Source: Plantago ovata (Eukaryota > Streptophyta > Magnoliopsida > Lamiales > Plantaginaceae). Taken from it: DNA of 64,000 bases. Where the stretch lies: NCBI GenBank assembly GCA_028274465.1, contig CM051456.1, positions 108,553,397 through 108,617,396 of the forward strand. The letters run 5' to 3'. Positions 36,358-46,943 of the stretch are shown piece by piece (position 1 is the first letter of the stretch; each line of letters starts with the position of its first letter). A model generated the notes under the pieces. The model was given only the letters and a program-made list of their open reading frames with translations, searched no databases and was not told the DNA's origin. The position numbers were made by a program, and so were the translations under genes.

Positions 36358-36685
36358 TGTTAGAATATCTCACATCACTTGTGAGAGATATACCTAACAC
36401 ATAGTATATAATTTAATAACATTATCACCTTAAAAAGATCTTTTAAGGTGTTATTGGTCCAACTTCAATATGATATCAGAGCTAGGTTGATGATAGGATA
36501 ATTCTGGCTTGCACAACGATGACATTTATGATTCCACGTGTAGAGCCGACTAATCGCAGCCTAATCGTGAGGGGGCGTGTTAGAATATTCCACATCACTT
36601 GTGAGGGCTATAACTAGCACATATATAAGTTGGATAACCTTATCACCTTGAAAAGGCATTTTAAGGTGTTATTGTCCCAACTTCA
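36358..36685 (+). mobile_element. TRIM element A (miniature LTR retroelement, fossil)
   Basis: Two direct LTR-like repeats of about 108-110 bp (36358-36467 and 36578-36685) both start tgttagaatat and share cacatcacttgtgag, ttatcacctt and ttaaggtgttattg. After the first comes a primer-binding site matching initiator-Met tRNA (tgatatcagagc, 36471-36482). Before the second comes a purine tract (gtgaggggg). The interior is only about 110 bp and non-coding, which defines a TRIM. The LTRs differ at many sites, so it is old. Confidence 0.8.
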
Positions 36686-36925
36686 TTAAACTTTTGGAAG
36701 AGTTGGAATTATATCATGATATCAAAGCCATTTGACTCATGCCCCACCTGGGTTCGAATCATATCGGAGACAAACTCCGCCCCATATTAAATTTTTACTC
36801 GATTGGCCTCCCCAAAGAGTTTGAAATTGGCCACGAGTGTAGGGAGTGTTGGAGAATTAATATCAATGACTAGATTTCGTTCCGCCTCAACACCTTAAAA
36901 TTTTGGGAGAGTTGGAATTCTATCA
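36686..36925 (+). mobile_element. TRIM element B, 5' LTR truncated (fossil)
   Basis: A short left repeat (acttttggaagagttggaat..., 36689-36717) is followed by a primer-binding-like tgatatcaaagcc (36718-36730), a purine-rich gtgtagggag, and a second repeat starting tgttggagaattaat (36847) and ending gagttggaattctatca (36925). The element abuts TRIM A, whose arrival or a deletion may have removed most of its first LTR. Confidence 0.55.
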
Positions 36926-38017
36926 CCATTTGTGGTGAAAGAGTATTTAAAGCTCAAAATGTGTTGGTTATGCATGGTATGGAATTTCAAAAGTTGGAAT
37001 GAGAGATATCTCACATGGCTAAAATTTGGGAGTAAACTAAATAAAAAGACATGGTTTGACTTAGGGGTTGGACCCCTTGGAGGTACCCATGCTTTTGGAA
37101 AGGAGATGAGTTAGATGGCTCCTCAGTTCATTCAAGTCCACCAGCCTAGCGAAGCTAGGAGCCGGGTCTCGGGTCGTTCGTATAAGGTTATCTAGTGGCG
37201 GATATATATAATATGGTTGGGTCAAATAACTTTGATTTGGGTCCAATTAGAAAGCCCAACGAGGCGGTCCATTATGGCTGGCGGTTTAAGTTTTCTAATT
37301 GGAAAATTCTTATACGTTTAGAGCGTATCACAAGAAATCAAAGACATGAACCCACTGACGGAGGTGTTATGTTGATAGGCATATCATTCTCAAGCGCCCC
37401 CCTCTTTCTTAAGTAAAAAATATCCAACATCGACCACTCCCTAAAGATTGATACTCCAATCCTGTTTGTTTAAGTACATGCAAACGATGTGATTGACCCG
37501 TTCCACATCAAAAGAGTATGCGAGAGAAAGAAATCTGAAGTGATGAATAGGGCAATGGTTGGGTGAGAAGTACGGGCAGAAGGCTGCCAGGAGCGTGCTG
37601 TCTCACCTAGGGAGAGAACGAGCCCGCAATTAGTTTAAGTCATTACTTGCTCACTCGAGCTTGTCTCAGCGGACATGTGCGAATTTAAAATGAAAAGCTG
37701 TGTACTTTCGTTTTGAAATCTGAGTCATTTCTTCATGTCTTTTCGATCACACCACTTCGCTACTATATATTTTCCCTTCTAGTGTTGCTGAAACATAACA
37801 ATCTGTTATCTGGTTCTCCTCTATTTCTCCAAAAAAGCTTTATGTCTCATATTACAGTAGTCCAATAAGAATACATATTTCAAGTGGTTGTATACGTTCT
37901 TATCTTGGATGATTACCATAAGCACCAAGCATAGGATGAATAAAGTCTCAACGACAGAGTGTCGATCACTCGACTTTGCAACCTATACTTTTTTTTTTCT
38001 AATTCGATACTATCATG
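36926..38017. other. Intergenic, nothing assigned
   Basis: No gene recognised. The stretch 37040-37440 looks repetitive in style (LTR-like words such as gagccgggtctcgggtc) but no ends were found. Confidence 0.35.
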
Positions 38018-38148
38018 TTCATACCCGGTGCGGATCTTCTATCCCACTTTAGGTAAATAAAATTAAAATGCCACATGTCACATGTAGAAGAGTGAGACAT
38101 GAAATGAGACAAAAAAATCAGGATAGAATATCCGCACCGGTTCATACC
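38018..38148. mobile_element. 115-bp hAT-like MITE with perfect 8-bp target duplication
   Basis: Element 38026-38140 has inverted ends cggtgcggatcttctatcc and ggatagaatatccgcaccgg, flanked by identical ttcatacc copies (38018-38025 and 38141-38148). An 8-bp duplication is typical of hAT elements. Confidence 0.85.
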
Positions 38149-38892
38149 ACATACCACCTAACATTTTCCACTACATAAAACCAAAACACTCAAAGTTTGC
38201 TCCAAAACTCAAGCAATTAGCCGATACGTTGTTGGAAATGGGCTAGAGAGACTCAACACAACCGAACCGGTCATAGCTGATGTCCTCCATTTTTGGAGCC
38301 TCTTGAGCTTGAGTACCGCACAGATGGTATGATCCTCCCAATATCTCATGACAATAATATTTTTGCAAGCTTACAATTACCAAGTCATGGCAGTCTTGAA
38401 CATGTCAATGTATGATAGTTTTTTGGTTGGGGAAAATGAATGCGCCTCGTAGTGTGGTTGGCCAAATCATGTTAGCATTGTACCTCAGAAATAATTATAT
38501 CCAATTAGGGTAAAGTCTTTGGTGGAAATGGTAGTACAAAAATTATTTCATTCCCTGAATAAGAGCAGCAGAAATGTGCCAATTTCATGCTATAATAAAT
38601 ATATAATTCACTTCATCACTTGGTTGTTGTCGTAAATATTTATTGCATGCCACCGATTCAACTGACATTTCACCAGAAACAAAGAAAAATATAGTTAGGT
38701 GCATTTTATCCTACCTTTTATTTGCACATCAGCACATGGATATGAAGATGATGAACTCACTATTTTTGTACTCGATCGCTTTTTATGGTACACGGACCAC
38801 ACTGCTGCATATATAACCCGTTTAGATTGACTGCAGCACTAAGTTCACTCACTAAGACCACGACAAGACTACGCAACTCGTACATGAACGCA
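38149..38892. other. Intergenic, nothing assigned
   Basis: No supported gene. Confidence 0.4.
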
Positions 38893-39000
38893 GTGTCTTA
38901 TACATAATACTTTTTTTTCGAAGCGGCAAAGCGAGGATCAATAATGGTTCCCCATTTATCTCCGTGGTGACTCGAACGCAGGTGTCTTATACATAATACT
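38893..39000 (-). mobile_element. 5'-truncated SINE (family B) with 19-bp target duplication
   Basis: A 70-bp piece (38912-38981) equals the 3' part of the SINE at 13874-13995 and keeps most of the B box (on the minus strand). It is bounded by identical gtgtcttatacataatact copies at 38893-38911 and 38982-39000. Truncation at the 5' end during insertion explains the missing A box. Confidence 0.88.
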
Positions 39001-39097
39001 GAATACGGTCTCTTATACATTACACTAGACCCCCTTTCATGGTATCTTTTCTCACTATGTGTGTGGGGCCACTGCTACAGTGAGCTAATGAGATGAT

Positions 39098-39261
39098 TAG
39101 GGGAGGTCTAGTATAGAACAGAAAAGGCATGAACTGATGAACACAACGAGACCGGAGATTCAAACCCCAACAGAGACATAAGGTGATATTTTGAGTTATA
39201 AGATGGTAAAATGAGTAATGTAGGACTAGAAATAGGGTAGAGTAGATTTTAACGTTAAAAA
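39098..39261 (+). mobile_element. SINE (family A)
   Basis: A-box-like gaggtctagtatagaac, B-box-like ggagattcaaacccc, family body (cagagacataagg, ttgagttataagatgg) and tail taacgttaaaaaaaa. No target duplication recognised. Confidence 0.7.
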
Positions 39262-40060
39262 AAAGGAACATGATATTTAGAGAATATATTTCACCTGTCT
39301 CTCTCTAATGAAGCTTTCTTCGGGTCACATATTGTTTTTAATACTCTAAACGTACGTCGACCAAACTTCTTCTTGGTGTTTTTATATGCTAGTATATCAA
39401 TCTTGCTGTGAGTTTATTAATTATTTTTCTAAATATGTTAGTAGAATATTTCTCATAGCTTCCAATTTTGTAAATGTGTTGAATGATTGTTGGATTCCAG
39501 AGTTTTTTATATGTGTTATATGCAGTGTTATGCACAGTGAAAAATTAAAGAAAAGCATCGAAATGGCACCGTCCAGTTTCTTGTATACACATATGACATA
39601 AAACACATGAATAATAACCCTATCTAATTTCCGGATTTGAGTTGATTTTTTTATCGGAATTTACACGTACTTGCTTTTCCCGTGTGCTCCGAATTTACAG
39701 TCCCGTGCATCTTGGAATCTCATGAGCAACAAAAAAGAGTCAAAGGTACATCCTTTACGCACACCCAGTTTGATTTGAATTGAACAATGTCATTGGAATC
39801 GGGTAAATTATATATGCAAAATATAAATAGATTTCCAACTATCTGGGCCAGAATCAAAGTTGAATTATTTGAAGAGAAGAAGAAAACTTCAAACCGTTAG
39901 CCTAACTGGGCCCTTGTGGACTTCAGTGTCTATGCATTCTAAATTTTCAATTTCTAATTTTTGGGCCCTTTGAGGTTCACAAGAAGCCAAATTAACTTGA
40001 TTGACATTAATAAATGATACTATTTTGCATTAATTATTTTAGCTATATATTATTATGGTA
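39262..40060. other. Intergenic, nothing assigned
   Basis: No supported gene. Confidence 0.4.
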
Positions 40061-40271
40061 ATAATACAATAATAGGAGATATAAGGTGGTCTAGCAGAAT
40101 GAAATGGAGGTGGGATAGTGAAGGAGAGGTCCAGAGTATGATCCCCAGTGGAGACATAAGGCGGGTTCAGCATGGAGATATAAGGTGTTTTAGAATATTG
40201 TATAGTAGTAGCGTAAAAGTAGTTGTAATATTTATCATTTCAAAAAAAAATAAAAAAATAATACAATAATA
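40061..40271 (+). mobile_element. SINE (family A) with 14-bp target duplication
   Basis: The body 40075-40257 starts near ataaggtggtctagcag and ends in a long A-rich tail (catttcaaaaaaaaataaa). It is flanked by identical ataatacaataata copies (40061-40074 and 40258-40271). Confidence 0.88.
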
Positions 40272-40467
40272 ATAAATACATTGCATTATATAGTAGTCCA
40301 TATCATGAGTTTATTCATTTCTACTACCACATTAGATACCGTATTTTAATGTGTTGTTCTATGTAACATATGGAGCACATAATACAATACTTTAAACATC
40401 ATGAGACACAATAAGAAATAAGAATATTATAGCGTACAAAACACCCATATCATAGTATCAAATCATC

Positions 40468-40587
40468 TTTGCAAGTCACCAATGAGGTTTAGCTCAATTG
40501 GTTAGACTGAGGTGCCATGACACTAGAGGTTATAGGTTCAATTCTCGCCAAGTGCGGGATTATTTATAGTAAAATGTTTGCAAGTCA
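40468..40587 (+). mobile_element. tRNA-like SINE remnant with 11-bp target duplication
   Basis: It contains tttagctcaattggttaga (A box) and ggttcaattctcgcc (B box). The 98-bp body (40479-40576) lies between identical tttgcaagtca copies (40468-40478 and 40577-40587). The duplication and lack of a full cloverleaf argue for a SINE rather than a tRNA gene. Confidence 0.8.
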
Positions 40588-41094
40588 AAATATTTTCCAT
40601 CGTTGTGTTCAAGTGGGTAGTATATGAATCATAGTGTGCCATTTTATTGATTTCATTTTTAAGAGGTATTCATATTATACTATGAGGAGGCAACGTGATA
40701 TAGATGAGATGCGCCTTTGGAAGGATCCTTCTCAACTTCATCCAATGACTACATAAAAACACAAGACAATATATTTTTCTTTTTTTTATAAGACAATCAT
40801 ATTACATGGTGTTGTTATTTTATTTTAATTTTGGCATTACCACATAGGCACATAGTCAAATTCAATGGATTGTTTCTTAAGTAGTCAGCTAGAATAATTG
40901 ATCAAAATTCGGATTCGTCAACAGAGCAAATGAAACCAACTAATTGTTTTGTTGTTAGGTTTTCACTTTGACAAAATGGTTTGGAATGGAATCTAAACCA
41001 AACATAAGAAACATACTCCGACTTTGACATTCTCCAATTTTAGTTGGAATCTAAAACTACTACATAAATAACATACTATATACTCAAGTTTTCT
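40588..41094. other. Intergenic, nothing assigned
   Basis: No supported gene. Confidence 0.4.
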
Positions 41095-41225
41095 CACTTG
41101 ACTAGGGGTTCAAAATCCGAACCAGACCGGTTAGTTAACGGTTCGATTCCAAAATTCAAGAAAATAAGAGATTTTAGTTTCCGGTCCAATACGGTTTTGG
41201 ACCGGCAAACACTCCTACATTTGAC
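41095..41225. mobile_element. 115-bp hAT-like MITE with 8-bp target duplication
   Basis: Element 41103-41217 begins taggggttcaaaatccgaac and ends with ggaccggcaaacactccta, imperfect inverted ends of hAT type. The flanks cacttgac (41095-41102) and catttgac (41218-41225) agree at 7 of 8 positions. Confidence 0.75.
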
Positions 41226-41564
41226 ATAAAAATATCCCCACATTATCTTGAAATCTTCCCAATCTTTCAATGTTAAGTGTTTCATTAGAATATTTTGATA
41301 TAAAAAAATGATAATATTTAATATAATTAATACCCCACCATACGAATTATACGGAGTATTTACAACTTTCCACTACAATTACCACCATTTTATATGCTTC
41401 TTCTTTACTTCAATAATACCCAGTCAATACATTTTGCATTTTTACTCAAAAAATATCAAACTCAAAACAATGCATCACTTCTTCTTTATAATATGTTCTC
41501 TCAAAATTAATGGGAAAAGAGGGAATGGAAGTATACTACAAATACAAAGTGCAGCTAAGCTAAT

Positions 41565-41623
41565 TGGGCTATAGTTCTGCAATCCAGTTATTGGCCCTAA
41601 TATCGATATCCAGTTAATGGGCC
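41565..41623 (+). promoter_or_regulatory. Site II-type promoter motifs upstream of the complex I-like gene
   Basis: TGGGCT (41565-41570), GGCCC (41593-41597) and TGGGCC (41618-41623) cluster within 60 bp, about 80-140 bp before the presumed transcript start near 41700. TGGGCY elements are typical of plant genes for mitochondrial, ribosomal and other housekeeping proteins. Confidence 0.55.
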
Positions 41624-42334
41624 TAATTCAAGCCTTGAGTCCAGTAACAGCAAATTACGTAAATCGAATGATAGAATTCATCTGTTTATCATCACTTCTG
41701 AAATTGCTCTGTGTTAGTCGTGCACAGCTTTTGGATCTTAGCAGCAGCAGGAATCAATCAATCAGGTAAAGTTCGTTCGTATTGTCATCTACTTTGTTCA
41801 ATTTGTATAATCACCATTCAATCTCGGTTATATAGTTTCCAGTTGAAGGTTCTGTATATTGTATCAACGTTTTTAGCTGAATTTACCACCGATTTAGGTT
41901 TTTTTGGTAATCGAACAATTGTTCTAGGCTTTGTCGATAATTCATCTGCATATTGATTTGTAGCTCAATTCGAATTTATTTTTCCGTAAATCGAATGATA
42001 GATTTCATAAATTATGGTGTTCTCATTCCTTTTTTTCACCACCGAGATGCAAGTTATGTAATGGATTCATAAATTAGGTTGTGCATTGCTGATATACGTC
42101 TATTTTAGCATTCTGTGTTTGTGTAAAGTTTCATTATGTGCATCTTGGATATGATTAGTTCGAAAGACGAGAAATGTGTTTCCTCATGTGAAGTGATATC
42201 AGTCGTTTATTTTGATCTATGTACACTCTTCCGTCGATAGAGTGAGCTCATAAATTAGATAGAGGAAGCTTTGTTTGAGACATTAGTTGTGTTTCACTTA
42301 TTTGTTCTCTCTCTTTTTTTGTGTGAGCAGCAAT

Positions 42335-42604
42335 ATGGCGTTTATAATGGAGTTTGCTGAGAATATGATACTTCGCATGATGGAGGATCCGCAGGAGAGG
42401 GACAAGAAATTCAGGGAGCATTTGTATAAATTGAAAGATGGTTGCCAGAAGACCAAGGAAATGTGGAATTTGCCACTACGTCCATATGGATTCTGGACTT
42501 TTGAACGACACAATGCGCAGATTAACTGGGATGCTCAGATCAGCCAAGTTCAAGGACGAAGGGACCCATATGATGACCTTCTGGAGGAACGTAACTCCAA
42601 ATGA
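42335..42604 (+). CDS. Small conserved plant protein, probable mitochondrial complex I subunit P1-like (At1g67350-like), 89 aa
   Basis: The 89-aa product starts MAFIMEFAENMILRMMEDPQ, has a charged helical middle (ERDKKFREHLYKLKDGC) and a conserved-looking C-terminal half (LRPYGFWTFERHN, QISQVQGRRDPYDDLL). From memory it matches the small plant protein At1g67350, listed in plant complex I preparations as plant-specific subunit P1; I could not verify this. The ATG follows an acceptor (gtgtgagcag|caatatgg, exon start 42331). The upstream non-coding exon probably ends at 41765 (caatcag|gtaaag), giving a 5' UTR intron. A possible 3' UTR intron runs from 42608 to 46062, with a last exon at 46063-46200. 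No transmembrane segment or classic presequence is visible. Order relative to the flanking F-box/MYND and SRPP genes supports the call. Confidence 0.8.
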   Translation: MAFIMEFAENMILRMMEDPQERDKKFREHLYKLKDGCQKTKEMWNLPLRPYGFWTFERHNAQINWDAQISQVQGRRDPYDDLLEERNSK

Positions 42605-45600
42605 TTGGTCAGTGTTTCTCGCCTCATACAACTCTTTGCTAGTTTTTTTTTATTTCAGATTGAGACTAGTTTTGAACATTTAGCTGCTGCTCCCAGTAAT
42701 ATTCAGCTGTGATTCACATGCTTCCATTGACTCACTTCGTTAATGCATCTAGGGCCCCAAGCTTTGTTGTGTTAGTGATCTGTATCTGGTAGATAGATGA
42801 TGTTATATGTTTTTCCATGAATAGGATGTGAATGATCCAGCATTTTAGGGTTTCTTATATATGGATGATTGCTAAGAGTTCCAAGTTAGTCTTAGCTACA
42901 ATGTAGGGCCTCATTATATGTATCCTTTCCATCTACATGAGCAGGAGCATAAATTCTTTTCCATCTACAGAATATTATGGTATTTAATAGTACTACCCTA
43001 TGAGCTTGATGCTTGCTTATGTGACCCTTGTAATCCTCTTAAGACAAAAATGTTGATCACGTTGGTCCTACAACCATGACTTGGAATTGGAAGTCATTCT
43101 CCACTGCCACTTCAGTATCATGCAGAACCAATAATATCTAGAGTCCTGATATTAGTTTGTGATCATCACTGGTGTGTAACCACCCCCCCCCCCCTCCCCA
43201 ATAAAAACAAATATTATGGTATTTAATAGTGCTACCCTATGAACACGACAGCCAAGTGCATCCTCACCTATTACCTTTTTCATTTATCCTTTCATACAGA
43301 ATGAAGACACACATGCACGACTATCCTGGCGAGTTGTTTCGGAGGAATTACACCTTTGTACAAGCCATTTTGCACGACTCCTAATGTTATTGTACTCCAT
43401 TCCATAGTACTTAGGATACCAAGCTAAAACATAGCAAAACCACAAAACAATATATCTCGACAACACCATAAGTTAGTCGGAAAGGTGAAATTTCTTTGGG
43501 GAGTCAAAATTCATACCTTCACCATCCTGCCAAAATCCCACTATCACAACACTAGATCATTAGACCAGTTTTGGATGAAGTAGTAACATTGAGAGGAGAT
43601 AATGATTCATTTCAACATGCAAAGAGTTGAAATGTAACATGTATATCTGCTCGTGTGGTGACAAGCTATGAAAATGTATGACCATTCTCCCATTATATGC
43701 TATCTAAACCAAGAAAAGGAAAGCTGCATACAATGGAAATTTAAAGCTGGATACCAGTCCAATGTAGCACATAAAATCTTCAGTTTTTTCCTATGTACAC
43801 ATTCTGAATGATTTGTTTCATGACCCATTTATGGGTTTTATGTTTCCCATTTTGATAACCCGGCGGTAATGGGTTGTTTAAGGATCACCAAATTTTGCCT
43901 CTTTTTTAGTATGGATAAATTTGTTACCCGCTTTAAGTGGGTGTTTGCACCAATATAACTTATACAACTTAATTTAAGGGAAGTTGCTTTTTGAGTGTTT
44001 GCAACAGCTCATAAGCCCGGCATATTCTCATAAATTTAGCTGGATAAGTTGGGTTGGACCTCCTTAAGCAACTTCTCTTAAACTAAGCTGGATTTTAGTT
44101 CTTTTTGTCCAAGAAGTTGAGTTTGCAAACACTACTTTTACAACTTCTTTAACTTTGAAGTTGTTTTTGCAAACACCCATCAAATTCTATAATAAGTCAA
44201 CTTCTCCTTAAATTAATTGCCTTAAAATGAGTTGAAGCTATTGCAAACACCCATAAATTGCTAGGATTGGGTATACCCATAAGTGTGTAGATTATGCCAC
44301 CCCTGAGCACTAGTAACAGAGCTTTCAAAGAATAGATGATTTCTCGAATCCTTCGCAATAGCAGCATAGAAGGTCATTAGAGACCCCGAATCTTTCTATT
44401 TAGTACCTAGTCTACTACCACAGCAAGAAAGCCAAACAATAAACGTTAGCTTTAGAAGTAGAATTAGTTCCCAATTAACATAGCTTCAGGAGTAGAATCA
44501 TTTTCTCATCGCCATATTTTCACACTGGACTTGATCCATTTCCCACATACGTGCATATTCATAATCTCTTCAAGAATATTTACTAGCTGACTCCATTTTA
44601 TTTCTGCGTTAGACCCATGACTTTTTTTTTGTCATGATTTGAAGATTTATTTACCCCCCTTGTGTCAAAGTGATGGATTCATTTGACCCACAAAACATCG
44701 TTTTTATGTAATAGCCCTCAACAACTTGATATGGAAGCCTGAATGCATGTTAAAATATTCACCAGGTTCATGCGTACTCCCCACGCAACTAAAATATTTT
44801 TTGCTATTTTCTTCCTGAGCAAAGATAGTTCTAGAAAATAGAGTCTATCTTTTATTGTTTTATATCACTGATTTAGTGGAAGGAATGATTTGAGACCAAA
44901 AATTATTGATTCAGAAAAGCACAGATTTAATGATCTGCAATTACCCAGCATAGGTATTTTTCTTCTTGATGAATCTGAATAATATTGCTTGGAGACAATC
45001 TTCTAATTGATAAATGAAAAATCTAGCTTGCAGGATTTTGAAAGAGAAATGTATTGCTTACAAGTATTAGATGCATCACAGGCTACATTTGATATCATTA
45101 TCTTTTAAGTTATTCTTAGAAACTTGGAGAAGTTTGCAAATATACTCTGGTCCTCTACCAGTCAATAGTATGAGGTCATTATGATAGAGTATGAATTGAG
45201 TCCAAACAGACACGGTGCTCTTGCTACGACTATGGTTATAGAAAGATGGTATGAAAGTAATTTTGTCTCCCGATAGAAAGTATTTGAGCCTCTTTTTGTT
45301 GCAAAGAGGATTTTTCTTTAGCACCACATCTGCTTTCTTTGTTGAGTAGAGTAAGGGCATTAAATATTGCTTCTAGGAACCAAGGCTTCTCTTTCTCCAT
45401 CCCCAATGTAGTTCTTTAGTTGAAATGTCTAAACTGATGCAAGACTACTAATAAACTACTAGAACCATGTTTACCGCCTGAATAGTCAGTATCCTCACCC
45501 TGTTACATTGTACACTATAACCATTATCTTTTCACTTATGCATGTTTTACCTGTTATTTGTCCGTTACATGCTTACGTCAATACTACTTGCACACAAGGA

Positions 45601-46062
45601 TACCACGATCATGACCTGCATTTACCCACTTCAATTTTTTTCCACAACTTTGCTGTAAATGCCATACCTCCTATCCTCAATTTGTTCCTCTGGTATGAGT
45701 TGATTCAAGTATAGAGCAGCTTTGCTCAATGTTTGCTATAGTGCATGTTCCATTTTCCCCTCAGTTAGCCTTTGAGAAATTATCAGAACTTTAAAAACAT
45801 GGAACTGTAGAAATATTTTGACTTCAGAATTTTGGAACTGCACTATTTCTAGTTTCCATAGAACTGCTACTGTGGAGAAGCTACTCTTGGGCAAGACATA
45901 CTGATGCTTTATTGTTTGCGGCGTTTGGCTTGACACCACAAAATCGAGCCTATACTAGTATTTCCCGAACATCACATATTTGAATATGACCACAGAATAA
46001 TAAAAACAAAACCGTTCTTTCTCCATTCTTTTGCCTGATTAATTACTTGATGTTTATTGCAG
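42605..46062 (+). other. Downstream region, possible 3' UTR intron
   Basis: A donor-like gtcagt lies 3 nt after the stop and an acceptor (tttattgcag|ggatgatggg) ends at 46062. If both are used, this 3.4-kb stretch is an intron in the 3' UTR. It holds a MITE (43939-44252), a C-run near 43182, and no other supported gene. If not, it is plain intergenic DNA. Confidence 0.4.
43939..44252. mobile_element. 314-bp MITE with GGGTGTTTGC ends
   Basis: The left end gggtgtttgcaccaat and the right end read on the other strand (gggtgtttgcaatagc) are inverted repeats. Further copies of tgtttgcaa words lie inside in both orientations (near 44004, 44130, 44170), and the interior is rich in aagttg/caactt pairs. 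The ends suggest a PIF/Harbinger (Tourist-like) element; no clear 3-bp duplication. Confidence 0.6.
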
Positions 46063-46715
46063 GGATGATGGGAGCGTGGAGTTAATGTTGCAGCGACTGA
46101 GAAATGTTGTCAAATGTCTTCATCTTCTCCACTGACGACGTCTACCAGTCAAGTACTTGTAATAAGCATCCAGACAAGATCATGATCTTTTAATTTTAAT
46201 ATGTTTGCATGTCCTGCTTTGTCATTCTGGTGCATTTTCAACCTGCCTGTGATATTTCTTGTATTCCTAACCTTTGTGCATGCACTTTACTTGGAATGCC
46301 TCTATTTGGTTAACATTCTTGTTACAACTTGGAACTGGAAATGAATAACAACAGTGCGTGTCCTGTCTTTGAGTTGAAGTGGTGAAGGTGAAAACTGAAT
46401 AAATACTTTGAATACTGGATGTAGTTTGTCACAGTTGCGTATTCGCATGTAAGAAAACACTTGTAGTTTCACTCTATACTCGACTGGTTAACGCAATCAA
46501 CCTACGTGGTGTCCTGGACACTGCAGCGAACCTAGTTTTCACCGGTTGAGCATTGGGTGAGTGGCTACCGCCTACCAGTGAAAAAAGAAGTAGCCTAGAC
46601 GGTCAGAATTAGTTTAGCAATACATTGTAAAATAGGAAATAAAGTGCAACCGGTAACTTCTTAAGAGGCCAGCTCCAAATAGGTAAAGTATGATTAAAAG
46701 CGTGTGGTTTATTAG

Positions 46716-46842
46716 ATTTTTTTTTAATAAACGGCAAATACTACATTACTTTTATACTACTCTCAGACCAACCGCAATTTATACCTAAAGGACCCTTATG
46801 TCTCTCAGGGAGGGATCGAATTCTGGACCTCACATATGGAGG
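46716..46842 (-). mobile_element. SINE (family A), partial
   Basis: On the minus strand a B-box-like ccagaattcgatccc is followed by agggacataagggt..., then gtagtataaaagtaatgtag and a tail ending tttattaaaaaaaaa. It is diverged from the other copies. Confidence 0.55.
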
Positions 46843-46943
46843 GTAAAAATCAGCAATTTTATTTTTAGTTTCTTTTGATTAAAAAATGATATTTTGTTTT
46901 TTAAAACATTTAACCAGATTAAATTTGAACGTGACAGATGTCA

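Noticed and set aside
40479-40576. tRNA gene
   Set aside because: A and B boxes are present but the cloverleaf is incomplete, and an 11-bp target duplication marks it as a SINE.
45076-45360. 94-aa minus-strand frame, considered as a transposon protein fragment
   Set aside because: No recognisable motif; left unassigned within the possible 3' UTR intron.
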